A stretch of 5,941 bases of DNA, taken from Acidobacteria bacterium UBA823. Lineage in GTDB: Bacteria; Acidobacteriota; Vicinamibacteria; Vicinamibacterales; UBA823. Where the stretch lies: the NCBI GenBank assembly GCA_002296225.1, contig DBHR01000073.1, positions 1 to 5,941 of the forward strand, read 5' to 3'. The notes beneath the pieces are model-generated. The model was not told the origin of the DNA. It saw only the letters and a program-made list of their open reading frames with translations, and ran no database searches. A program made the translations under genes and the position numbers. Below are positions 1 through 5,941 of the stretch, one piece after another. Each line of letters opens with the position of its first letter. Within the stretch, counting starts at the first letter, position 1.

Positions 1-443
1 ACCCGGAGGCTCGACGCGTGGATCAGGGTAAACGTAAGCACCGCGCCAGCAGCTAGATGGTTTGCGGGCAGGTCAGGGATGAACGCGTCGGTGTACGACG
101 CTAGGGCCATGGCAGCCAACGCTGCGGGCCCAGCGAACCCAACCGTCGCCGAGACCCACCCGGCCAGAAACCCTAACGCCGGCGTGTAGACCCGGCGGAG
201 GATGTGATACTCACCACCCGAGCGCGGTAGCGCTGCTCCCAGCTCGCCGTAGCTGAGCGCGCCACATAGCGCGACCACCCCACCAACGAGCCACAGCATC
301 ATGATGACGAACGGCGACCGGATGTCGACAACCTGAAACCCAAGCGTCGTGAAAACGCCAGTGCCGACCATCGCCGCGATCACAAACGCCGTGGCCGTCG
401 TTAGGCCGAGTGGTCTAATCCCACCGTTGCTTGCGTTTGTCAT
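1..443 (-). CDS. APC-superfamily amino-acid permease, N-terminal part (3' end beyond left edge)
   Basis: This is the first 147 codons of an inner-membrane amino-acid transporter of the APC superfamily, running off the left edge of the window. I translated it directly from the minus strand. The protein begins MTNASNGGIRPLGL and enters TM1 at about residues 14-34, where MVGTGVF (25-31) matches the family's unwound substrate-binding G-S/T-G motif. TM2 spans about 45-70, followed by the signature YGELGAALPRSGGEY (65-79) and then LGFLAGW (90-96) leading into TM3 (about 88-117); TM4 starts near 130. The family is normally about 430-500 residues with 12 TM segments, so about two thirds is missing. 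The ATG at 443 gives the usual short cytoplasmic tail before TM1, but no Shine-Dalgarno precedes it. In-frame TTG codons lie upstream (within 485-500) but would start inside the hairpin region. It follows the GGT-like gene after 125 nt. The substrate cannot be told from this part; a neutral or broad amino-acid specificity is only a guess. Confidence 0.9.
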   Translation of the reverse strand, partial: MTNASNGGIRPLGLTTATAFVIAAMVGTGVFTTLGFQVVDIRSPFVIMMLWLVGGVVALCGALSYGELGAALPRSGGEYHILRRVYTPALGFLAGWVSATVGFAGPAALAAMALASYTDAFIPDLPANHLAAGAVLTFTLIHASSLR

Positions 444-453
444 CGATGTAATG

Positions 454-486
454 AAAAGACGGGTACGGCGACCCGCCGCACCCGTC
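454..486 (-). terminator. Intrinsic terminator-like hairpin with T-run, just upstream of the permease start
   Basis: On the minus strand, arm GACGGGTGCGGCG (486-474), loop GGT (473-471) and arm CGCCGTACCCGTC (470-458) form a 13-bp stem with a single G-U wobble, followed at once by TTTT (457-454). On the plus strand the same position would be an A-C mismatch, so the structure is better as minus-strand RNA. It lies 83 nt after the GGT-like stop codon, which suits a terminator for that transcript. However, only 10 nt separate the T-run from the permease ATG at 443, too little for a promoter and ribosome site. It may therefore be an attenuator in the permease leader. The T-run is short (4), so the strength is uncertain. 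Confidence 0.6.
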
Positions 487-526
487 AAGTTTCCCAAGTT
501 ATGCAATGTTGCAGGTTTTGCCTGCA
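486..526 (-). repeat. Intergenic inverted repeat and tandem AACTTG hexamers in the permease leader
   Basis: The 125-nt gap 444-568 holds, besides the terminator-like hairpin, a perfect 6-bp inverted repeat TGCAGG / CCTGCA (minus strand, 526-521 and 515-510) with a CAAAA loop. It then holds two direct copies of AACTTG separated by GGA (500-486), the second of which runs into the first arm of the terminator-like stem. The inverted repeat has no T-run, so it is not a terminator by itself. Together these could be an operator or an alternative RNA fold, but I recognise no known riboswitch or T-box element and cannot assign a function. Confidence 0.35.
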
Positions 527-568
527 GCCAAACGCCGACCCGGTGCCACCCACACGGTCACGGCGTCC

Positions 569-2251
569 CTAATAAGCTACCGCCATGCCATCCTTGTGGT
601 GGCTGGAACCGCCGACCATCGCTCCGGTTGCCCGGTCGAAGAGAATCCCCTGCCCGCCGCCGACGCCGCCGATCTCCGTGCGACGCCTCAGTTCGTGCCC
701 CATGGCCTCCAGCTCAGCCAGAACAGCCAGGGGAATCCCCGGTTCGGCGGTGACGGTCATCCGGCGGTCGTGATTGATCCTAGGCACCTCGAGTGCCTGC
801 TGCATATTCATGCCGAATTCGACGACGTTCAAGAAGACCTGCACGTGCTGCTGCGGCTGGACCGCGCCACCCATCACGCCGAAGCTCATAAAGAACTCAC
901 CGTTTTTGAACGCCATCGCGGGGATGATGGTATGAAAGGGGCGTTTGTGCGGGGCCACGACGTTCACGTGCTCTTCCTCCAGCGAGAACAGCGCTGCACG
1001 ATTCTGTAATGTAATCCCGGTATCCGGCACCACCAGTCCCGACCCAAACGACGAGAAAATGCTGTAAATGAACGAGACCGCGTTGTGGTCCTCATCCATC
1101 ACCGTCAGGTAGACGGTGTCGCCCTGCTCGGGGAGCCCTGATTCATTCAACTCTTGCGCACGACCCGGGTCGATTCGCTCAAACTGCGACTTGCCGTAGC
1201 GCTTGGAGATCAATACATCCACCGGCAACTCATTCGCATCAGGGTCGCCCACCCACTGGTCGAGGTCGGCATACGCGAGCTTCTTGGCCTCAATCAGATG
1301 ATGCAGGTAGGCAGCCGAGTTGTGGCCGAGCGCCTCCATGTCGATGTTCTCGAGGGTATTCACCATTTCCAGCGCGGCGATCCCCTGGCCGTTGGGCGGC
1401 AGTTCGTAGAGTGTGTACTCGTCGTAGTCGGTCGACAGTGGCTCCACCCAGGTCGAGGTGTGCTCCTCGAAATCCTGCATGGTGAGAAACCCGCGCTTGC
1501 TGTCAGAATAGGCCACGATCGCCTCAGCGATCGGTCCACGATAAAAGGCGTCGCGGCCACCTTCGGCGATCAGTCGGAGTGTCTTAGCCAGAGCCGGATT
1601 CACGAAGAGGTCACCGATCCGCGGTGCCTTCCCGTCTACCAACCACGTCGCGGCCGCAGGCGGTTCGCGCAGTAACTTGCGTTCGTTCCCCGCCCACGCT
1701 TCACCGATCCGCTCGGTGACGTGGAAGCCGCGCTCGGCGTAGTAAATGGCCGGCGCGAGCACTTCAGCCATGGTCATCGTGCCGTACTCCTCGAGTAGCG
1801 CGAACCAGCCAGCCACCGCGCCTGGCACCGAAACGGCAAAAATGCCATCAAGACGATCCATTCCCTGCGCATCGAGCCGCTGTTTCAGCGCATTGAGCGT
1901 CATGCCATACGCCGAGCGACCGCTACCGTTGAGCCCAACGAGCCTTTTGTCGGCCTCCAGATAAACCATCGCGAACATGTCGCCACCGAGCGCCGTGCTG
2001 TGCGGTTCGACGACTGTCAACACGGCCGCCGTAGCGATGGCCGCATCGATGGCGTTGCCACCCTTCTTCAGAATATCGAGGCCCGCCAGCGCAGCGAGCG
2101 GCTGACTCGTTGCCACGACGCCACGGTGGCCGATCGTGGTCGACCGTTTCGTATCGAATGGGAACGGCGAGCCCGACTCCTGCGCGGTAACTGTGCCGAG
2201 TCCGACCCCGACTAGCACCACCGCCGCCTTTGCGAGTGCCCTACAATGCAT
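569..2251 (-). CDS. ggt: Secreted gamma-glutamyltransferase-family protein (GGT-like Ntn hydrolase, YwrD-type branch)
   Basis: This 560-residue protein is an N-terminal-nucleophile hydrolase of the GGT family (symbol used at family level only), expected to act in the periplasm or outside after self-cleavage into large and small subunits. Residues 1-23 are a signal peptide (basic start, hydrophobic 9-19, VTA|Q cleavage). The conserved large-subunit block GGNAIDAAIATAA starts at 64, and Arg112 in NGSGRSA probably matches the glutamate-carboxylate Arg of canonical enzymes. The autoprocessing and catalytic Thr is Thr379 in GDTVYLTV (codon 1117-1115), seven residues before Asp386 as in E. coli GGT. 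Gly461-Gly462 in GVMGG match the oxyanion glycines. Canonical glutamate-binding residues are mostly replaced and the lid loop is absent, so transpeptidase or glutathione activity is not assured; related acylases are an alternative. I chose the ATG at 2251 because AGGGG stands 8 nt before it; a TTG at 2269 would add six residues. It starts 40 nt after the propeller gene, so the two are probably co-transcribed. Confidence 0.93.
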   Translation of the reverse strand: MHCRALAKAAVVLVGVGLGTVTAQESGSPFPFDTKRSTTIGHRGVVATSQPLAALAGLDILKKGGNAIDAAIATAAVLTVVEPHSTALGGDMFAMVYLEADKRLVGLNGSGRSAYGMTLNALKQRLDAQGMDRLDGIFAVSVPGAVAGWFALLEEYGTMTMAEVLAPAIYYAERGFHVTERIGEAWAGNERKLLREPPAAATWLVDGKAPRIGDLFVNPALAKTLRLIAEGGRDAFYRGPIAEAIVAYSDSKRGFLTMQDFEEHTSTWVEPLSTDYDEYTLYELPPNGQGIAALEMVNTLENIDMEALGHNSAAYLHHLIEAKKLAYADLDQWVGDPDANELPVDVLISKRYGKSQFERIDPGRAQELNESGLPEQGDTVYLTVMDEDHNAVSFIYSIFSSFGSGLVVPDTGITLQNRAALFSLEEEHVNVVAPHKRPFHTIIPAMAFKNGEFFMSFGVMGGAVQPQQHVQVFLNVVEFGMNMQQALEVPRINHDRRMTVTAEPGIPLAVLAELEAMGHELRRRTEIGGVGGGQGILFDRATGAMVGGSSHHKDGMAVAY

Positions 2252-2259
2252 CAGGTGTA

Positions 2260-2264
2260 CCCCT
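2260..2264 (-). promoter_or_regulatory. Shine-Dalgarno deciding the GGT-like start
   Basis: AGGGG on the minus strand lies 8 nt before the ATG at 2251. This supports the 560-residue product starting there rather than the TTG at 2269, which overlaps this site and has only a poor GGCGGG upstream. Confidence 0.65.
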
Positions 2265-2283
2265 GTCAACGATTAACCCGCCG

Positions 2284-2303
2284 CCGCGCCGTTACGGCCG
2301 CGG
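2284..2303 (-). other. GC-rich hairpin with the propeller gene's stop codon in its loop
   Basis: On the minus strand, CCGCGGCCG and CGGCGCGG pair over 8 bp with one bulged G, leaving the TAA stop codon (2294-2292) as the three-base loop. No T-run follows (the next bases are CGGCGGGTTAATCG), so it is not a standard intrinsic terminator. It sits 19 nt upstream of the GGT-like Shine-Dalgarno and could influence mRNA stability or coupling between the two genes, or be chance in GC-rich DNA. Confidence 0.35.
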
Positions 2304-5300
2304 TCTGCTAACTAGGACCGGCGGCACCCCTTGTGACACCAGCGTTTCGTTAAGCGATGCGACTTCGCCATCGACTACCGCACGTACCTCGGCTAGCGCG
2401 TTTCGCATCTTCGTTTCGAGCACGTCTTGCACTTCCCGTTGTTGGTCGTTCGGCGGGAAGTCATAAGTGGCCACGTTCCTGATTAGGTATCCGATTCGGC
2501 CAGACAGCATCGTCGGCCATCGGATCTGGTCCTGCCCGGTGCCGGTCCGCTTCATCTGGACCAGCTTTTCCTCGACGGCAATAAGCGTACCGTCCACTTC
2601 CGCGACCGCCTCGATGAGCGACTCCCAGTCGGCCTCAGCCTCGGCCAGAACCGCTTGCAGGTCATAAAGCTGCCGGCGAATCCACTCCAGCTGGTTGATA
2701 GCCGCCGTTACCTGTTCGTGATCGTCGCGTAGTTGATACACCATCGCGATTTGTTCCGCGATGTCGTCCTCGCTTCCACTGGAATTCGGGTCTTTCAGAA
2801 CCTCAAGCTCCTGGCGTTGTTCCTGGCCATCTACGTCAAGGACGACAACGTAGTTACCCGGGGGTTCAAGGACGGTGATCTCACCACCACCCGACCGCCA
2901 TCGTTCGTCGCCCAGGTCCACCCACTCGCCGTAAATCGGCTTGGTCCGGAGCTTGATCTGCGCCGACGGTTCGGTTCGGAGGTCCCACCAGACCCGGTTA
3001 ATCCCTTCGTGCGTGGTCCCAGTAAGCGTGCGAACGGTTTCGCCGCGGCCGTTTTCGATTCGAATGCTCACGTCACCGTTAACATCAGACCCGAGCCAAT
3101 AGTTGATCGGCGCACCATACGGCGGGTTTTCGCCGTCAGATGGATCATTCGGCATTGCCTGCGGCGACGTAATGTTGTGCAGCCGGTAGGTCGGGCGCGG
3201 TTCAAACAGATGCGCCTCCGAGCTCGCCTGCTCCGGCGTGAGCTGCTGCAATGGGGACAGGTCATCGAGGATCCAGAACCCCCGTCCGTAGGTACCGACG
3301 ACCAGGTCGTTGAAGTGCTCCTGAACGACGAGACCGTAGTTCGGCGCGGCTGGCATGTTCATCTGCAGCGGCTGCCACTGGTCACCGTCGTTGAACGAAA
3401 CATAGACGGCGTTCTCAGTGCCCAGATACACCAAGCCCGGACGCACCGGGTCTTCCTGAATGCTTCGTGCGAAGCTGAGTACGCTGTCGGATATGCCATC
3501 GGTGATCTTCGTCCACGATTCACCGTAGTCGTTAGTACGGTAGACGTGCGGCGCGAAGTTGCCCACCTGGTGGAACTCGACAGCAAGATATGCCTTTCCA
3601 GCATCCCACTTCGACGCGTCAATGCCCCGAACGACGCCGAGCTCTGGCAAGTCTGGGATGTTCCCCGTGACATTCTGCCAATTAGCACCGTTGTCCCGGC
3701 TGACGTGCACGAGCCCGTCGTTTGACCCAGCGTAGAACACGCCCTGGCGCGCCGGCGACTCATCGAAGGCGTAGATAACACAACAGTACTCGACGCCGAT
3801 GTTGTCGGGCGTGAGCCCACCCGACAGGCCCTGCTTGCTCTTGTCGTTCGTCGTCAGGTCGGGGCTGATGACCTCCCAGCTTTGCCCATCGTTGACTGTC
3901 CGATGCACGTGCTGACTGGTTACGTAGATCGTGTCGTGGTCGTGCGGCGAGATGAGCAGCGGGAAGGTCCACTGGAATCGGTAGCGCAGTGTCTCAGCCG
4001 GCCATCCGATCGTGCTCTCCGGCCACACTTCGACCTGACGGAATTGGCGCGTCCGCTCGTCGAACCTGACGACGATGCCACCGACCGCGCCTGAGCCGGA
4101 CGCTGACGACCAAATGATGTCGGGGTCGACCGGGTCGGGAGTGGCAAAGCCGCTCTCTCCTCCACCCACCGAGTGCCACATGCCACGCGGAATCCGGCTG
4201 CCTCCAAAGCCACCGGTCCGACTGTTGCTCGGCCCTCGGAATGACGGGCCATCTTGCCGGTTACCGTACACGTTGTAGGGAACCTTCGTGTCGGTCGTTA
4301 CGTGGTACATCTGACCGATCGGCAGGTTCACCCGTAGCCAGGTCTTGCCGCGGTTTTCGGAAATGGCGAGGCCACCGTCGTTACCGATAATCATCCGGTC
4401 GCCGTTAGTCGGATCAATCCAAATATCGTGGTTGTCACCGCCCGGGCGACGGCGACCGACCTGGACGATGCCAGTCCGGCCACCGTCGGTCGACTTCACG
4501 AGCGGCGCGGTGAGAAAATACGCCTCGTCAGGATCGTCAGGCGCAACAGCACAGTTGTTGTAATAAGCAGTCCGGCCACCGAAATTCTGATCGTAGGTTG
4601 CGAGCTGCCAGGTTTTGGCGCCGTCGTCCGAGCGCCACAGTTCGCCGTTATCGGTCTCTTCCCCTGCCAGCGGCACACCGTCACCCGTCTCGATGAGTGC
4701 GTAAATCCGGTTTGAGTCGGCCGGTGTCACGCAGACGTCCACCTTGCCGATTGTCCGGGTGGGTAGCCCGTTACCCTCCAGTTTGTTCCATGTATCACCC
4801 GCATCGCGTGAAACATACAGCCCACTGCCCGGCCCGCCGCTCTGACGGCCCCAAGCGTTGACGAGGACTGACCACATCCCGGCATACAAGATCCGAGGGT
4901 TGTTTGGGTCGACCTCGACGCTCGAAGCCCCGGTATTCTCATCCACGAAGAGCACGTGCTCCCAGCTATCACCACCATCCATCGTCCGATAGACACCCCG
5001 CTCCGGCTGTGGGGCATGCGCGTGGCCAAGCGCCCCGACGTACACGATGTTGGGGTTTGTTGGATGAATGAGCACGCGAGAAATCCGTCCAGTGGCCCCG
5101 AGCCCCATGTTCCGCCAGGTCTCGCCACCGTCAGTCGACTTCCAGACGCCATCACCGATCGTCACGTTTGATCGGATGTGTGGTTCGCCCGTGCCGGCCC
5201 AGACGATCTGAGCATCGGAGACCGAAACCGCCAGGGCGCCAATCGCGTGAGACGGGTAGCCGTCGAACACCGGCTCCCAGAAGAGACCACCGTCCACGGT

Positions 5301-5534
5301 CTTCCAGATACCGCCCGACGCGGCGCCGACGTAATAGATGTGGGAATTGCCCGGAATACCGGCCACTGAAGCGATCCGGTTACCAACAGGACCGATGTGC
5401 CGGTACCGCAATGTGTCGTAGTGATCGGGTGACAGCTGTTGGGCCGTCGCTATTCCGCCAATCGTGAAAATAAGTGCGGCCGCCACCAAGCAGGTGAAGA
5501 CGCGCGCGCGCGTCCGTTTAATCAATTTCCTCAT
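2292..5534 (-). CDS. Secreted BNR/Asp-box beta-propeller protein (sortilin/VPS10-like, 'glycosyl hydrolase' family of unknown function)
   Basis: This is a 1080-residue exported protein. A signal peptide covers 1-31 (basic MRKLIKRTRAR, hydrophobic 13-28, ATA|QQ cleavage); there is no lipobox. Eleven Asp-box/BNR turns (S/T-x-D-x-G-x-T-W) are visible at about 79, 133, 184, 242, 302, 348, 392, 546, 612, 667 and 713, indicating one or two beta-propellers over residues 45-755. The sixth (STDGGRTG) lacks its Trp. The blocks RHIGPVGNRI (45-54), GGDNHDIWIDP (365-375), GNDGG (384-388) and PYNVYGNRQD (419-428) are hallmarks I recall from a large family in Acidobacteriota and relatives, annotated variously as sortilin-like, VPS10-domain or BNR glycosyl hydrolase. 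A beta-sandwich, FlgD/Ig-like region follows (about 810-910, with PPGNYVVVLDVDG), then a helical, coiled-coil-prone tail (about 923-1062). Asp-boxes are structural, so sialidase activity cannot be inferred; protein or glycan binding is equally possible. The ATG at 5534 has a strong GAGGGGG site 5 nt upstream. It lies between the rhamnosidase (49 nt) and GGT-like (40 nt) genes. Confidence 0.95.
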   Translation of the reverse strand: MRKLIKRTRARVFTCLVAAALIFTIGGIATAQQLSPDHYDTLRYRHIGPVGNRIASVAGIPGNSHIYYVGAASGGIWKTVDGGLFWEPVFDGYPSHAIGALAVSVSDAQIVWAGTGEPHIRSNVTIGDGVWKSTDGGETWRNMGLGATGRISRVLIHPTNPNIVYVGALGHAHAPQPERGVYRTMDGGDSWEHVLFVDENTGASSVEVDPNNPRILYAGMWSVLVNAWGRQSGGPGSGLYVSRDAGDTWNKLEGNGLPTRTIGKVDVCVTPADSNRIYALIETGDGVPLAGEETDNGELWRSDDGAKTWQLATYDQNFGGRTAYYNNCAVAPDDPDEAYFLTAPLVKSTDGGRTGIVQVGRRRPGGDNHDIWIDPTNGDRMIIGNDGGLAISENRGKTWLRVNLPIGQMYHVTTDTKVPYNVYGNRQDGPSFRGPSNSRTGGFGGSRIPRGMWHSVGGGESGFATPDPVDPDIIWSSASGSGAVGGIVVRFDERTRQFRQVEVWPESTIGWPAETLRYRFQWTFPLLISPHDHDTIYVTSQHVHRTVNDGQSWEVISPDLTTNDKSKQGLSGGLTPDNIGVEYCCVIYAFDESPARQGVFYAGSNDGLVHVSRDNGANWQNVTGNIPDLPELGVVRGIDASKWDAGKAYLAVEFHQVGNFAPHVYRTNDYGESWTKITDGISDSVLSFARSIQEDPVRPGLVYLGTENAVYVSFNDGDQWQPLQMNMPAAPNYGLVVQEHFNDLVVGTYGRGFWILDDLSPLQQLTPEQASSEAHLFEPRPTYRLHNITSPQAMPNDPSDGENPPYGAPINYWLGSDVNGDVSIRIENGRGETVRTLTGTTHEGINRVWWDLRTEPSAQIKLRTKPIYGEWVDLGDERWRSGGGEITVLEPPGNYVVVLDVDGQEQRQELEVLKDPNSSGSEDDIAEQIAMVYQLRDDHEQVTAAINQLEWIRRQLYDLQAVLAEAEADWESLIEAVAEVDGTLIAVEEKLVQMKRTGTGQDQIRWPTMLSGRIGYLIRNVATYDFPPNDQQREVQDVLETKMRNALAEVRAVVDGEVASLNETLVSQGVPPVLVSRPRP

Positions 5535-5539
5535 CGTGA

Positions 5540-5546
5540 CCCCCTC
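5540..5546 (-). promoter_or_regulatory. Strong Shine-Dalgarno of the propeller gene
   Basis: GAGGGGG on the minus strand ends 5 nt before the ATG at 5534. It fixes this start and suggests efficient translation independent of the upstream rhamnosidase gene, whose stop codon is 49 nt before the ATG. No clear terminator or promoter is visible in this gap. Confidence 0.75.
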
Positions 5547-5583
5547 AACAACATCTCCGCCCCGTGCCGACTACATCTTACGC

Positions 5584-5941
5584 TTAGCGCCGATCGGCGA
5601 CGAACAAATAGGCACCCGACCCGATCTCCACGACCACATCCCCGTCTTCCTCGCTGACATTCGTCACGCCCTCCACTTGCCCCACCGGTATCTCGTGCTC
5701 AGTGACTCTCCTCGCCACGGCTTCAGGAATCCGGACCGTTGCGGTCGTGTTAGGAGGCATAACCACACGTAGCACGAATTGGCCGTCTGTCAGCTCCCAA
5801 TCCGATTCCGTGCGACCGTACATTGTTTCAAGTGCGACCTTCGCATAGGTCAACCCGCCCCCAGGCTGCGGCTGGATGCGTACATGTCTGTAGCCGGGTG
5901 CTTCAGGGTCGGCATCAAGACCGGCCACGACCTGATACATC
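5584..5941 (-). CDS. Alpha-L-rhamnosidase, C-terminal domain (GH78; 5' part beyond right edge)
   Basis: These are the last 118 complete codons of a glycoside hydrolase that releases terminal alpha-L-rhamnose from polysaccharides or plant and algal glycosides. The visible part matches the bacterial rhamnosidase C-terminal beta-sandwich domain: MYQVVAGLDADPEAPGYRH opens it, PQPGGGLTYAK (24-34) and MYGRTESDWEL (40-50) are family hallmarks, and MPPNTTATVRIPE (61-73) is the typical strand before the closing section ending EIGSGAYLF. The Met at the right edge corresponds to an internal W-M-Y position in the family, not a start; full-length members are about 700-1000 residues, and the (alpha/alpha)6 catalytic barrel and its acidic residues lie outside the window. 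It ends with TAA at 5584 and is followed 49 nt later by the propeller gene on the same strand, so an operon is possible. Because the catalytic part is unseen, intactness of the enzyme cannot be judged. Confidence 0.9.
   Translation of the reverse strand, partial: MYQVVAGLDADPEAPGYRHVRIQPQPGGGLTYAKVALETMYGRTESDWELTDGQFVLRVVMPPNTTATVRIPEAVARRVTEHEIPVGQVEGVTNVSEEDGDVVVEIGSGAYLFVADRR

Noticed and set aside
506..1675. Plus-strand open frames of 167 codons (506-1009) and 173 codons (1154-1675) opposite the GGT-like gene
   Set aside because: Both are shadows of the GGT-family coding frame, with no recognisable domain.
2264..2269. Perfect TTGACA -35-like hexamer on the minus strand before the GGT-like gene
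   Set aside because: With a 17-nt spacer the -10 position reads TTGTAG, a very poor match, and falls inside the coding sequence; the hexamer overlaps the TTG and ribosome-site region, so it looks coincidental.
2249..2269. TTG at 2269 as start of the GGT-like gene (six residues longer)
   Set aside because: The ATG at 2251 has AGGGG at 8-nt spacing and gives a normal signal peptide; the TTG has only a weak upstream site. Not fully excluded.
2733..3725. 330-codon open frame on the plus strand, antisense to the propeller gene
   Set aside because: It lies entirely opposite a clearly real gene with recognisable motifs, its translation shows no domain I recognise, and long antisense frames are expected in GC-rich coding DNA.
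4435..4475. Possible compensated frameshift in the propeller gene around box 6 (STDGGRTG then VGRRRPGG)
   Set aside because: The frame is open on both sides and the conserved GGDNHDIWIDP motif resumes at once; without an alignment it is simpler to treat it as sequence variation.
5501..5512. (CG)6 dinucleotide run
   Set aside because: It falls in the Arg-Thr-Arg-Ala-Arg codons of the propeller's signal peptide in an intact frame; it is explained by GC-rich Arg and Ala codons, though it could be prone to slippage.
5938..5940. ATG at the right edge as the start of a short 118-residue gene
   Set aside because: The residues that follow correspond to the interior of the rhamnosidase C-terminal domain, so this Met is internal to a longer protein cut by the window.

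Overview
The window is a GC-rich bacterial segment in which every supportable gene lies on the minus strand. Reading in the direction of transcription (from high to low coordinates), it holds the C-terminal end of a GH78-type alpha-L-rhamnosidase (cut by the right edge), a 1080-residue secreted BNR/Asp-box beta-propeller protein of the bacterial 'sortilin-like / VPS10-like glycosyl hydrolase' type, a secreted gamma-glutamyltransferase-family protein, and the N-terminal third of an APC-superfamily amino-acid permease (cut by the left edge). Such large BNR propeller proteins, and permeases starting with a GTGVFTTLGFQ-type TM1, are familiar from Acidobacteriota, Gemmatimonadota and Bacteroidota. 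With the high GC content, an Acidobacteriota-like organism (for example a Vicinamibacteria relative) is my best guess. That is inference from recalled families, not a search result.

Layout: rhamnosidase C-terminus 5584-5941; a 49-nt gap carrying a strong Shine-Dalgarno; propeller protein 2292-5534; a 40-nt gap with a Shine-Dalgarno and a GC hairpin over the propeller stop codon; GGT-family gene 569-2251; a 125-nt leader with two inverted repeats; permease 1-443. The short gaps and uniform strand suggest co-transcription of at least the first three genes. Two consecutive products (propeller, GGT-like) carry signal peptides, and the permease sits in the inner membrane. A reasonable but unproven reading is a scavenging neighbourhood: rhamnoside trimming outside the cytoplasm, hydrolysis of an amide or gamma-glutamyl-type compound, and uptake of the released amino acid.

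The most notable points are two. First, a 13-bp hairpin with a T-run on the minus strand ends only 10 nt before the permease ATG, just where a ribosome binding site should be, so it looks like an intrinsic terminator or attenuator. Second, the GGT-family protein keeps the autoprocessing Thr and oxyanion glycines but has replaced most of the residues that hold the gamma-glutamyl group in E. coli GGT, so its substrate should not be taken for granted. I see no mobile element, CRISPR array, tRNA or rRNA, and no clearly new multi-gene system; the rest is ordinary accessory-type metabolism.
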